Below are positions 37,365 to 46,078 of a DNA stretch of 64,000 nucleotides, one piece after another (the stretch's first letter is position 1; every line of letters begins with the position of its first letter). The position numbers were made by a program, and so were the translations under genes. Origin of the DNA: Adhaeribacter radiodurans. Lineage in GTDB: Bacteria > Bacteroidota > Bacteroidia > Cytophagales > Hymenobacteraceae. The notes below the pieces were generated by a model. It saw nothing but the letters and a program-made list of their open reading frames with translations. It did no database searches and was not told the DNA's origin. The stretch spans positions 3,720,001 to 3,784,000 of the forward strand of contig NZ_CP055153.1 in assembly GCF_014075995.1 (NCBI RefSeq), written 5' to 3'.

Positions 37365-38183
37365 TTACTTTCTACTAATTTTTACCGGGAATAGACGGAA
37401 ATTATTTAGGTTAAGTGCGTATAAGAAACCTTCCCAGTGTATAATGGGTACTAGCCCGGTAGGTTGCGAGCCGTTGCTGTTGGGTATAGAAAGCAATGCA
37501 TTGCCCATGTAAGCAATATTCCGGATGCCCAGGCAGGTAGAAACGTATTGCAAAAACCCTTCTTTCTCTAAATCAGAAGAAGTATACCCAAGTTCTTTCG
37601 AAATAAGGTTACCCGTAGGATCTTCTTTATAATACAGCAATTTAGCGCTGGTATCAATAGAAATATCAGGTACGGTTAATTGGGGAACCCGGGGTTCCGG
37701 AACTCCCGGCGTTGAAGGAGGGCCTGGTTGGTGAACTGTTTTCACCATTTCTATTTTCCGGTACTCTTCCTGGTTGTGTTTGTTTTTGAATATTCTTGAT
37801 TTTTCAGGAAGAGACAGGCTTTTTCCCTGGCGATACGTTGTAGCAGCTATATTTTCCTGTTGCTGAAAAACATCCAGAATAACCGTGAACGTATTGATAA
37901 AATGATCGGTATTCTGTAAATGAAAAATTTCTAATTCGTAACCTCGCTTCTTACCTTCCAGGTAATCGTGGATAGTTTGGGTTTTCTCGTAAACGGCTTT
38001 AATTTTAATTTCGTCCGGCGTGCCTTTATAACGTTTACACAAATGATGCAGTTCTTTTAACCGGGCTTTGGAGTCGCGGATATAGGTTACTTCTTTTAGA
38101 TCCACATCCGGTTGGGTTCCCACTACCATACGCTCTTCCGAGGCCTCGGTTCTAATAAAAAGGGAACGCATAAATTGTATCAT
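37365..38183 (-). CDS. Hypothetical protein of the TelA operon
   Basis: 272 residues, no signal peptide. The N-terminal half is helical (KEVTYIRDSKARLKELHHLC, YEKTQTIHDYLEGKKRGYEL). A proline linker (PGPPSTPGVPEPRVPQLTVP, about 178-196) leads to a globular C-terminus with YKEDPTGNLISKELGYTSSD. Its ATG abuts the stop of the 59-residue gene (TAA ATG with no gap), so it is co-translated with the TelA operon. It occupies the place where other bacteria have xpaC, but I see no XpaC signature. Function unknown. Confidence 0.75.
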   Translation of the reverse strand: MIQFMRSLFIRTEASEERMVVGTQPDVDLKEVTYIRDSKARLKELHHLCKRYKGTPDEIKIKAVYEKTQTIHDYLEGKKRGYELEIFHLQNTDHFINTFTVILDVFQQQENIAATTYRQGKSLSLPEKSRIFKNKHNQEEYRKIEMVKTVHQPGPPSTPGVPEPRVPQLTVPDISIDTSAKLLYYKEDPTGNLISKELGYTSSDLEKEGFLQYVSTCLGIRNIAYMGNALLSIPNSNGSQPTGLVPIIHWEGFLYALNLNNFRLFPVKISRK

Positions 38184-38363
38184 TTAGTTAGTAAGTAATC
38201 GTTTCAGGTGCAGCGTTTCTATTTCAACTTGTATTTTTTCTGATTCTTTTAAATGCTCAAAATAGGCATCCAGTTTTTGCAGGTACAAGTTTAAAATGGC
38301 GTCCTGCTCTAAAGTCAGGACGCTTTCTGGTTGGTGCTCCCGGTTATTTTCGCCGTAAGCCAT
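38184..38363 (-). CDS. 59-residue protein of the TelA operon
   Basis: ATG at 38361-38363 overlaps the telA stop by one base (TAATG), and the stop abuts the next start. It reads MAYGENNREHQPESVLTLEQ, then DAILNLYLQKLDAYFEHLKE, and ends LHLKRLLTN, a long amphipathic helix. It is too short for common ORF cut-offs, but nucleotide-exact coupling on both sides makes it convincing. Probably a small helical partner of TelA or of the 272-residue protein. Confidence 0.75.
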   Translation of the reverse strand: MAYGENNREHQPESVLTLEQDAILNLYLQKLDAYFEHLKESEKIQVEIETLHLKRLLTN

Positions 38364-39448
38364 TATTCTACTTCAATTTGTTTTGATTTACCAAAAGTAC
38401 CCACAATTTTACGGTTCAATTCTTCCTGTACCGCCGCTAATTCTTTCACGGCTTCGGTACGTTTACGGGCACCTTCTTCGGATATTTTAATAACGGCATC
38501 GAGGGTTTCTACCATGTCGCGATTTACTTTTTTCAGAGTTTCCACGTCCACAATGCCGCGTTCATTTTCCTGAGCGGCTGTTACTACGTTGGTTTTTAAA
38601 AGCTGCGCATTTTTTAACAGCATTTCGTTGGTAGTATCGGTTACTTTTTTCTGAATCTCCAGGGCTTTCCGTTGTTTTTCTAAGCCCAACGCGATGGCTA
38701 CCTGCTGCCGCCATACCGGAATAACGGTTACAATAGAATTTTGGATTTTCTGCGCCAACACATCGTTGGTGGTCTGAATCATCCGGATTTGCGGCATAGA
38801 CTGGGTAGCAATGGTATGGGAAAGCCGGAAATCGTGTACTTTCTTTTCCAGCCGTTCTTTAAAGCCAATCATATCGCTGAGGCGCTGCACGGCAATTTCA
38901 TCCTGGTTGCTGTTTTCTACTTCGGCTTGCAGCTTCGGGATAATCTCGTTTTCAATTTCCTCAATTTTTATGGTGCCCGCCGCAATTACTGCCCGCACCT
39001 CATAAATATATTCTACTGCTTGTTTAAACATTACTTCCAGGCTGGTAGAATCTTTTAACACACTTTGCCGCGTTTTTTCCAGTTTTAACACTACATCGTC
39101 TACATTTTCGGAGATGGTATTATATTGGCTGGCAATTCTTTTAGACTTATCGGCAATTTTTTTAACAAAAGGCAGCCGCGAAAATATTCCGGGTTTTTCG
39201 GTCTCGTCTACCTTAATCATATTAATTTGTGCCAAAAGCTCGTTAATGGCCTCTCCGGCATCGCCCGAATCTTTTACCTTAACTTTAGTAAGTAGTTCGT
39301 TAGAATAATTTCCGAGCTTACGTTGCGTATCCACTCCAAAATTATTCAGACTTTCGGGTTTGGTAGGATCAATGGCTTTTGAAATGGCCAGCGCTTTTTG
39401 CTGAATCAGTTCTTTATTTTCGGCGATAGTAATATCAGTTTCTTCCAT
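38363..39448 (-). CDS. TelA-like toxic anion resistance protein
   Basis: 361 residues from ATG 39448; a TTG three codons earlier is open. A long helical protein of the TelA family (PF05816). Seen: SRLPFVKKIADKSKRIASQY, SQYNTISENVDDVVLKLEKT, QSMPQIRMIQTTNDVLAQKI and QVAIALGLEKQRKALEIQKK. TelA proteins are linked to tellurite and other stress resistance and to membrane or envelope stress in several bacteria; the mechanism is not settled. It is the second gene of a four-gene operon after a membrane-anchored small protein. Confidence 0.9.
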   Translation of the reverse strand: MEETDITIAENKELIQQKALAISKAIDPTKPESLNNFGVDTQRKLGNYSNELLTKVKVKDSGDAGEAINELLAQINMIKVDETEKPGIFSRLPFVKKIADKSKRIASQYNTISENVDDVVLKLEKTRQSVLKDSTSLEVMFKQAVEYIYEVRAVIAAGTIKIEEIENEIIPKLQAEVENSNQDEIAVQRLSDMIGFKERLEKKVHDFRLSHTIATQSMPQIRMIQTTNDVLAQKIQNSIVTVIPVWRQQVAIALGLEKQRKALEIQKKVTDTTNEMLLKNAQLLKTNVVTAAQENERGIVDVETLKKVNRDMVETLDAVIKISEEGARKRTEAVKELAAVQEELNRKIVGTFGKSKQIEVE

Positions 39449-39458
39449 AGTTTTCAAT

Positions 39459-39896
39459 TCATAATAAGTTGTAGTGGTTTAAAGTAACCGAGTTCAGGTA
39501 TTTTTTAATGTTTTCGTGCCGTTCGTTGGTTTCGTACCATTCTATCTCACTTAAGGGTAAATAATCGCCTAATAAACCTTGTACTTCTTTCAGCAAAGCT
39601 TCCCCTTTGCGGGTTCTAAACTCCGGATTGCGGTAATAAGCGCTTAAGTATTGTACTTTAACCTGTCCGCTTTGAGTAATGGCCAACTCTTTCACTTCCA
39701 CCACCAGTTCCGAAGATTTATTGGCACTGTTGGTTACTACAGTTTTGTATACTCCTTTATTGCCTTCTTCTAAAGCGGCCACGCATTTATCGCGAACTTC
39801 CCGAACGGCATATTTCAACCTTTGCTTGGGTCGGATGTGGTAACCATATATATAGCCTAATAAGGCTCCAATTATAAACGTCCAAAAAATTGCCAT
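39459..39896 (-). CDS. Membrane-anchored hypothetical protein, first gene of the TelA operon
   Basis: 145 residues. One N-terminal membrane helix (IFWTFIIGALLGYIYGYHIR) then a cytoplasmic or periplasmic domain with coiled-coil and strand segments (KELAITQSGQVKVQYLSAYY). It ends 10 bases before the telA ATG, so the two are co-transcribed. No family is recognised. It may recruit TelA to the membrane (inferred). Confidence 0.7.
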   Translation of the reverse strand: MAIFWTFIIGALLGYIYGYHIRPKQRLKYAVREVRDKCVAALEEGNKGVYKTVVTNSANKSSELVVEVKELAITQSGQVKVQYLSAYYRNPEFRTRKGEALLKEVQGLLGDYLPLSEIEWYETNERHENIKKYLNSVTLNHYNLL

Positions 39897-40310
39897 AATA
39901 TTTTAAATTAATAGAGTAACAGATAATCTTATATACGCGGAACGTTGCTACCCGGCTTAGCATTGCCCCAATAACTAATATATCTGGTAAGAACTTATAT
40001 TTATTGAAACAGCTTTTGTTTAAACCTAACTAGTATTTGGTTTCCGAAAAACGGAGGGCCCAAATAACAGAAAACAGCTAAACCTATTTCACTGGGTTAA
40101 TCCTTATGTAACTATTAAACAACCATATATTTTACTAAAATTTTATCTAATTATAAACTTTTAGTATAAAGATATTTGCGGAGTAAAAGAGGAACAAGTT
40201 AGGTGGCGTTTACCGGGGATGAATTACCGGTAAAAAGAGGATTATATCGGTGAATATTTTAAATAAATAATCCGGGCAATGCATTTGCTTTTATAGAAGT
40301 AAATAAACAA
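39897..40310. other. Intergenic, no gene seen
   Basis: Promoter region of the TelA operon plus the tail beyond the MFS gene; AT-rich. No ORF or repeat found. Confidence 0.4.
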
Positions 40311-40339
40311 AAAATGCAAATCATAAAGATTTGCATTTT
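40311..40339 (-). terminator. Rho-independent terminator (minus strand)
   Basis: AAAATGCAAATC (40311-40322) pairs with GATTTGCATTTT (40328-40339). It should end the MFS transporter transcript. Confidence 0.75.
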
Positions 40340-40429
40340 GCTACTTTTTACCTTTTTAAATTCTAAAGCTTTAGATTTTTACGTAACCAATCGAAAAACC
40401 TAAAACATAGAAAGGCCCTGTTAAATTTT

Positions 40430-41767
40430 TTACTTTGATGCCGAAAGTAGCTCCTGTTCTTTAGGTCCCACCGGAACAGTTACCGAATCTATTTTACCCA
40501 CCAGGAATATATAAGAGCAAGCTCCAATTAATCCTAAAGCACCGATAAAAACCAAAGCGGGTTTAAAATCACCCCCTTTTACCAGAAAACCTATAACGAT
40601 TGGAACTACAATGGAGGCTAGGTTACCCATAAAATTGAATACGCCACCCGTTAAGCCAATCAAATGCTTGGGCGACAAAATTGAAACGAAAACCCAGGAA
40701 ATTAAAGCCATACCTGCCCCAAAAAAAGCCAGCGCCATAAAGAAAATAATAGCAGCCGTATCAGTACTGTAGTTGGCACCAACAATGCTAGCCGATACAA
40801 TTAAACCAATTATAATTGGAACCTTACGTGCCATACCCACCGATTTACCTTTCTGTACTAAGTAATCGGAAACAAAGCCCGATAAAAGCAAACCCGCACA
40901 AGCGGCCAAGAACGGAATAGAAGCCAGATAACCCGTTTTTATAAAATTTAATCCCCGGTATTGCACCAGGTAGGTAGGAAACCAAGTCAGAAAAAACCAT
41001 AACATGGCATTCATGGAGAACTGCCCGATGTAAACCCCCCATAAATTACGGCTGGCAATTACTTGTTTTAAGTTTTCCCACTTCCAGATAGAAGGCTGGT
41101 CCGTAGCAACTTTTTTTCCTTCGATCAATCCGCCACCCTTTTGAATATAATCTAACTCTTCCTGATTTACGCGCGGATGCTCCAGAGGGTCGCGGTAGAA
41201 AAAGTACCAGATTACGCCCCAAACTAAACCAACCAAACCAGTAGTCACGAATAAACCTTTCCAGCCAAAATAATACTGAATGGTTACTAAAACCGGGGTG
41301 AAAAACGCCAAACCAATAAATTGTCCGGAAACATAAAGTGCTATGGCCGAAGCTCGCTCGTGGTTAGGAAACCAACTGGTAACAATACGGTTATTAATCG
41401 GGTAAGAAGGCGCCTCAAAGGCACCGGTAGCTAACCGTAAACCAAATAAGCTTACAAAGCCCCTTGCAAAACCCTGACTTATAGTAGCCAGCGACCAGGT
41501 AATCAAACATAAACCATACAACAACCGCGGATTTATTTTATCGGCCAATAACCCACCCGGAATTTGCAGAATGGCGTAAGTCCAGCCAAAAGCTGAGAAA
41601 ATCAAACCCATTTCCACCGTTGATAAATTTAAATCTTTACTAAGTTCACCAGCAGCAACCGAGAGATTACTTCTATCTAAATAATTAATCATTACGTTTA
41701 CAAACACGAGCGCCAGCATGGCGTAACGAACTCGGGTTTTTCGGGTAGTGCCACTTGGGTTTTCCAT
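40430..41767 (-). CDS. MFS transporter, anion:cation symporter family
   Basis: 445 residues with twelve hydrophobic helices. The start (VFVNVMINYLDRSNLSVAA) and the GLIFSAFGWTYAILQIPGGLLADK motif are typical of the ACS family, which carries hexuronates, galactonate or other organic anions. NHERASAIALYVSGQFIGLA follows in the middle. It is the outermost gene of the catabolic block and sits 148 bases after an SDR oxidoreductase on the same strand, so uptake followed by oxidation is likely. The substrate is not visible. Confidence 0.9.
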   Translation of the reverse strand: MENPSGTTRKTRVRYAMLALVFVNVMINYLDRSNLSVAAGELSKDLNLSTVEMGLIFSAFGWTYAILQIPGGLLADKINPRLLYGLCLITWSLATISQGFARGFVSLFGLRLATGAFEAPSYPINNRIVTSWFPNHERASAIALYVSGQFIGLAFFTPVLVTIQYYFGWKGLFVTTGLVGLVWGVIWYFFYRDPLEHPRVNQEELDYIQKGGGLIEGKKVATDQPSIWKWENLKQVIASRNLWGVYIGQFSMNAMLWFFLTWFPTYLVQYRGLNFIKTGYLASIPFLAACAGLLLSGFVSDYLVQKGKSVGMARKVPIIIGLIVSASIVGANYSTDTAAIIFFMALAFFGAGMALISWVFVSILSPKHLIGLTGGVFNFMGNLASIVVPIVIGFLVKGGDFKPALVFIGALGLIGACSYIFLVGKIDSVTVPVGPKEQELLSASK

Positions 41768-41915
41768 AGGTAAGAACTTGAGGTAGGTGGAATATATCTT
41801 TTTTTCAGTAGCTGGAAGAATAAGTCGTATTATTTAAAAACTATTAAATAAATAAAGTAATCAGGTTGCGGACGAAAACCAACCATCAACCTTTTACAAT
41901 TATCTTAAAGGCAAT

Positions 41916-42701
41916 TTAACGGGCTGTCCAGCCACCATCTACGGTGAGCATAGAACCTACCATATAACTACCGGCCTCACTTGCCAAGAAAATAGCAGCT
42001 CCTTGTATTTCCCGCATCTCGGCCCAACGCCCTAAGGCGGTTGCCCCTACCACAAACTTTTTACCTTCTTCGGTATCGGCAATGGGTATATTCATTTCGG
42101 TGAGAAAAGGTCCAGGACAAATGGCGTTTACGTTAATGTTAAAAGGCGCTAGTTCTAAGGCTAAGGCCCGGGTCATCTGCACTACTGCCCCCTTGCTGGA
42201 GGCATAAGGCGTGCGATTGGATAAACCTACTAAACCCAGGGTGCTGGCTAAGTTAATAATACTACCCCGACCATTTTTTTTCATGTAGGGCGTTACAGCC
42301 CGGCAACACAACCAGGTACCGTTTACATTTACCTCCATTACTTTGTTAAAATCCGCCGGAGTGACTTCGTCAATAGCTCCCCGAATGTTAATGCCAGCAC
42401 TATTAATTAAGATATCAATGCGACCAAAAGCTTCCATAGCAGCGGCGGCCATTGCCTCGGTTTGTTCCTGATTGGCAATATCGGCACTAAAAGATATTGC
42501 TTTAACTCCAAAATCCTGGCTTAATTCTTCGGCTGCTATGGCACCTTCTTCGGCATTCCGGTTAACCAGCATTACATTAGCCCCGGCCGAGGCTAAACCG
42601 GCAGCCATCGCTAAACCTAAACCTTTAGAACCACCGGTAATAATGGCAGCTTTACCACTTAAATCAAATTGCTTCACTCCGGGAAGTATTTCTTTACTCA
42701 T
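41916..42701 (-). CDS. SDR family oxidoreductase
   Basis: 261 residues. The NAD(P)-binding TGGSKGLG is at 22-29, NSAGINIRG is the NAG motif, and the catalytic YASSK is in the expected SNRTPYASSKGAV. The C-terminus ends MLTVDGGWTAR, common in the gluconate-5-dehydrogenase/FabG-like group. It most likely oxidises a sugar acid or alcohol rather than acting in fatty-acid synthesis. It is probably co-transcribed with the MFS gene. Confidence 0.9.
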   Translation of the reverse strand: MSKEILPGVKQFDLSGKAAIITGGSKGLGLAMAAGLASAGANVMLVNRNAEEGAIAAEELSQDFGVKAISFSADIANQEQTEAMAAAAMEAFGRIDILINSAGINIRGAIDEVTPADFNKVMEVNVNGTWLCCRAVTPYMKKNGRGSIINLASTLGLVGLSNRTPYASSKGAVVQMTRALALELAPFNINVNAICPGPFLTEMNIPIADTEEGKKFVVGATALGRWAEMREIQGAAIFLASEAGSYMVGSMLTVDGGWTAR

Positions 42702-42985
42702 ATCTTAATTTTTGTAATTAAAACTTTTCAAGCTTTTAACATACAACTATTTTCATGGATATGGAAAGAATTTTACTAAAAGAACTTCCAGATAATGAAG
42801 TTTCTACTCTACTAAGTACCTGGATAAAAATAAATATTCATTCTCACGCGTAGCTTTAGTGGAAAAACAACCACCCTAATCCCGCGTAAACCAAGGAGGG
42901 AGGCTATTTTCAACTTATCAACTAACATTTAACTTCTCTCCTCATTTTTTTCAGGTAATATCCGGATTTATTAAATACTTTGGTT

Positions 42986-44107
42986 TTACAGCCATTTACT
43001 TAATTTTCTTAAGCTTTCCAGGTTATGGACCGGGGCTAATACATCAATAAAAGGTAAGGCTTCTTTCATGCCGGCAACGTCGGGCCGGTAACCAGCATAA
43101 CCGGCTAACGGGTTTAACCAGATTACTTTTTTAGCTTTGGTATGTATAATTTCCAAGCTTTGGCCAATTAAAGAAGTATCACCGGTATCCCAACCATCAC
43201 TTAGTATTATTACAATGGTGCGTTTATTTAACAAACGGGCAGCAAAATCCACCACAAAAGCATGTAGGCTTTCTCCTATTTTAGTACCTCCATTAAAGTT
43301 AAAATTTTGGGCACTCAGAGCCTGCAACGCACTGGAAAAATCATTTTGTTTTAAAACATTTGAAATGGAATGCAGGGAAGTACTAAAGGCAAAGGTTTCA
43401 ATTCGGCTATAAACCTGACTGAAGGAATAAATAAATTGTAATAAAAATGCAGCATACAGTTCCATGGATTTACTTAAATCACATAAAACCACCAGCTTCA
43501 ATCGGTTATGCTTAGGCTTTTTAAAAGCAATTTGAAGTAATTCCCCGCCAAATCGCATGTTTTTTCGTAAGGTTCTCCGCAAATCGGGTTGGCTTATTTT
43601 TTCCGACTGTTGATACCGTTTATTCGTCTGGGCAGCCAAGCGCTTAGACAAAGCCTTGAGAGTTCGTATCATTTCGGGTAATTCAAGGGCGGGAACATTC
43701 GAAAAATCTCGGTTCGATAAATTCTGGTGAATACTATACGAAGCGGTACTTTCAATCTCAGACTCTTTGTTTCCGTTTAACCAGAATTTTAATGCTTTAA
43801 AGGAGGCTTCGTTTGTTCCTGGTTTAATGGTGGGATTAGTTCTGGTTTTTACTTTGGAATCCAGGGCTTTACCTAATTCTTTCCAATATTCAGTAAATAA
43901 TGCATCAAATTGCTCTAATTGGCTCCGGCTCCGGCAAAGAACCGCTTTAAGCGCCCGGCTGAATATTTCTTTATTATTGTAATCGATAAATTGCAAGCTC
44001 CGGAGGGTAGTTGTTTCTTCTTCTGTACTTACATTAAACCCTTGTTGCCGTAAGAAGCGGCAGAACTGTACGATATTCCGGGAGAGGGATGCCTGGCGGT
44101 AAATCAA
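42986..44107 (-). CDS. VWA domain protein, CoxE-like
   Basis: 373 residues. The N-terminal helical part (FCRFLRQQGFNVSTEEETTT) is followed by the von Willebrand A domain with the metal-site motif CDLSKSM (D210) and GGTKIGESLHAF, IVIILSDGWDTGD. Members named CoxE work with a MoxR ATPase in building the CuSMo site of carbon monoxide dehydrogenase and in other metal-enzyme maturations. The start overlaps the MoxR stop by 4 bases. The role here follows from this pairing. Confidence 0.85.
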   Translation of the reverse strand: MIYRQASLSRNIVQFCRFLRQQGFNVSTEEETTTLRSLQFIDYNNKEIFSRALKAVLCRSRSQLEQFDALFTEYWKELGKALDSKVKTRTNPTIKPGTNEASFKALKFWLNGNKESEIESTASYSIHQNLSNRDFSNVPALELPEMIRTLKALSKRLAAQTNKRYQQSEKISQPDLRRTLRKNMRFGGELLQIAFKKPKHNRLKLVVLCDLSKSMELYAAFLLQFIYSFSQVYSRIETFAFSTSLHSISNVLKQNDFSSALQALSAQNFNFNGGTKIGESLHAFVVDFAARLLNKRTIVIILSDGWDTGDTSLIGQSLEIIHTKAKKVIWLNPLAGYAGYRPDVAGMKEALPFIDVLAPVHNLESLRKLSKWL

Positions 44108-45021
44108 AGATTATCTAATTTGGAATACACACCGGTTTTATCTAATAACTCACTCAAACTTATTTGTACTTGCCGGGTATCGTGCCAATCTTTTAATACC
44201 ACGCCTAAAGTTTGTTCTACTATTGTTTTTTCCAGGTGGTCGATATGTAGGGCGCATAAAGCCATCGCCCAATCCAGGGTTTCGGCAATCCCGGGAGTTT
44301 TTTCCAGTTTTAATTGCCGGAGTTGGGCCATAAAATAGCAAATTTGTTCGGCTAATCTGGTGTCAATACCGGGTACTTTTTCCCGGACAATCTGCCATTC
44401 TTTTTCAAAATCAGGATAATCAATATACAAATATAAACACCGGCGGCGCAACGCTTCGGATAGTTCGCGGGTACGGTTACTGGTTAAAATTACCTGCGGA
44501 ATATGGGTGGCGGAAATTGTACCAATTTCCGGAATAGTAATTTGCCAATCGCTTAATACTTCCAGTAAAAAACTTTCGAATTCTTCATCCGAACGGTCAA
44601 CTTCATCAATCAACAGTACTGGCTGGCGGTTATGCGTAATAGCCTGAAGTAAAGGCCTTTTCATTAAAAAATTATTACTAAAAATAGTTTTTTCCTTTTC
44701 ATCAACCGATAATTTTTCCTGCTCTACCATTTTCAGGTGCAACAATTGCCGTTGGTAATTCCATTCGTACAAGGCATGTGTGGCATCTAATCCCTCATAG
44801 CATTGTAACCGAATGAGGTCGGTTTGCAATACCCTAGCCATTACTTTGGCAATTTCGGTTTTCCCAACTCCCGCCGGCCCTTCAATTAATAATGGTTTAT
44901 TTAGTTGCAACGAAAGAAATACCGACATGGCTACCGATGGGTCGGTAATATATCCCTGGCTCTGCAAAAGTGCGCCAATATCATTTAGTTTAATAGGATG
45001 TTTTGACTGAGGATTATCCAA
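44104..45021 (-). CDS. MoxR family AAA ATPase, CoxD-like
   Basis: 305 residues. Walker A GPAGVGKT is at 48-55, Walker B is VLLIDEVDRSDEEF, and the sensor region is ILTSNRTRELSEALRRRCLY. MoxR ATPases work with VWA partners as metal-enzyme chaperones; CoxD in Oligotropha helps insert sulfur and copper in the CO dehydrogenase active site. It lies directly downstream of the molybdenum enzyme genes across a 169-base gap with a hairpin. The function is inferred from family and place. Confidence 0.87.
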   Translation of the reverse strand: MDNPQSKHPIKLNDIGALLQSQGYITDPSVAMSVFLSLQLNKPLLIEGPAGVGKTEIAKVMARVLQTDLIRLQCYEGLDATHALYEWNYQRQLLHLKMVEQEKLSVDEKEKTIFSNNFLMKRPLLQAITHNRQPVLLIDEVDRSDEEFESFLLEVLSDWQITIPEIGTISATHIPQVILTSNRTRELSEALRRRCLYLYIDYPDFEKEWQIVREKVPGIDTRLAEQICYFMAQLRQLKLEKTPGIAETLDWAMALCALHIDHLEKTIVEQTLGVVLKDWHDTRQVQISLSELLDKTGVYSKLDNL

Positions 45022-45092
45022 ATTGAAAAACTGTAATTTTAAAAATCAGGTAAAAATTATTCTCCTATGAATTTTAATTAAATAATGAATTA

Positions 45093-45150
45093 GTAAAAGT
45101 CAATGAGGTTCAAGTCATTGTTTTAATAACTGAACCCTAATGACTTTTAC
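45093..45150 (-). terminator. Hairpin between the Mo-hydroxylase genes and moxR
   Basis: 20-base arms (45093-45112 and 45131-45150) with three mismatches. On the minus strand it follows the coxM-like gene and is AT-rich but not followed by a clean T-run; it may partly terminate or process the mRNA before moxR. Confidence 0.5.
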
Positions 45151-45190
45151 TTATACTATTCAAACAACAGAATTTTACTTCGCTCAATAA

Positions 45191-46024
45191 TTAAGCAACT
45201 TCTTGCAAAGCCCTTTTTAGATATACACCCGCCAAATGTTTACGGTATTCTTCTGAGGCAAAATTATCGCTTAAGATATTTGCCCCGGTTAAAGCAGCAT
45301 TAACCGCCTCCTTAATGGTAGCGTCGTCTATTATTTTACCTGAAATAACCTGCTCTGCCCCCGCATCGCGGAAGGCAAAATCGGCTACGCCGGTAAAAGC
45401 AATATTTGTTTTTCTATCGGCATAACGCAGTACGGCACAGCCCACAATAGCAAACCGGGAAGCGGGATTTTCAAACTTTAAGTAAATTGATTTAAAGCCT
45501 TCGGCTGGTATAGGAATCCGGATAGCTGTAATTATTTCGTTTTCCTGTAAGGCGGTTGAAAAAAGACCGGTAAAAAATTCAGTTGCTTTAAGACTTCTTT
45601 TACCCTCGCTTCCAACTACTTCAATCGTAGCATCCGCAGCCAATACCAAGGCTGGCCAATCAGCGGCCGGATCGGCGTGGGCCAGGCTGCCGCCAATTGT
45701 TCCCCGGTTGCGCACCTGTTCATCACCAATCATGCTGGCCGCTTGGTGAAAGAATGGAAGCTTATTTTCAATTAAGTCACTAAACAGGATATCGTGGTGG
45801 GTAGTACCGGCATTTATAACAATTTCTCCATCTTCTTCTCGTATTCCTTTCAGGTCGGGAATATCGCCGATATCAATTAACAAGGAAGGTTGGTTTAAGC
45901 GCAGTTTCATGGAAGGAATAAGGCTGTAACCTCCAGCGAGTAACTTACTTTCCTCCTGACCAAGAGACGCAATGGCATCTTCTATGGTATGAACTTTTTT
46001 ATATTCAAAGGCAGCTGGTATCAT
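45191..46024 (-). CDS. Molybdenum hydroxylase FAD subunit (CoxM-like)
   Basis: 277 residues. FAD-binding motifs of the xanthine dehydrogenase/CO dehydrogenase medium subunit are visible: AGGYSLIPSMKLRLNQPSLL and TIGGSLAHADPAADWPALVL. It passes electrons from the iron-sulfur subunit to an acceptor. It follows the large subunit gene after a 54-base gap. Length and motifs agree with the family. Confidence 0.9.
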   Translation of the reverse strand: MIPAAFEYKKVHTIEDAIASLGQEESKLLAGGYSLIPSMKLRLNQPSLLIDIGDIPDLKGIREEDGEIVINAGTTHHDILFSDLIENKLPFFHQAASMIGDEQVRNRGTIGGSLAHADPAADWPALVLAADATIEVVGSEGKRSLKATEFFTGLFSTALQENEIITAIRIPIPAEGFKSIYLKFENPASRFAIVGCAVLRYADRKTNIAFTGVADFAFRDAGAEQVISGKIIDDATIKEAVNAALTGANILSDNFASEEYRKHLAGVYLKRALQEVA

Positions 46025-46078
46025 TTTACTGAATTAAATGGTGAATAAACCAAATGTGATTTTTTGATAATTTTGAGG

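Noticed and set aside
37365-38183. XpaC as the TelA partner
   Set aside because: Expected by position, but the sequence shows no XpaC pattern.
42755-42853. 32-codon plus-strand ORF upstream of the SDR gene
   Set aside because: Very short, no ribosome site or conservation evidence.
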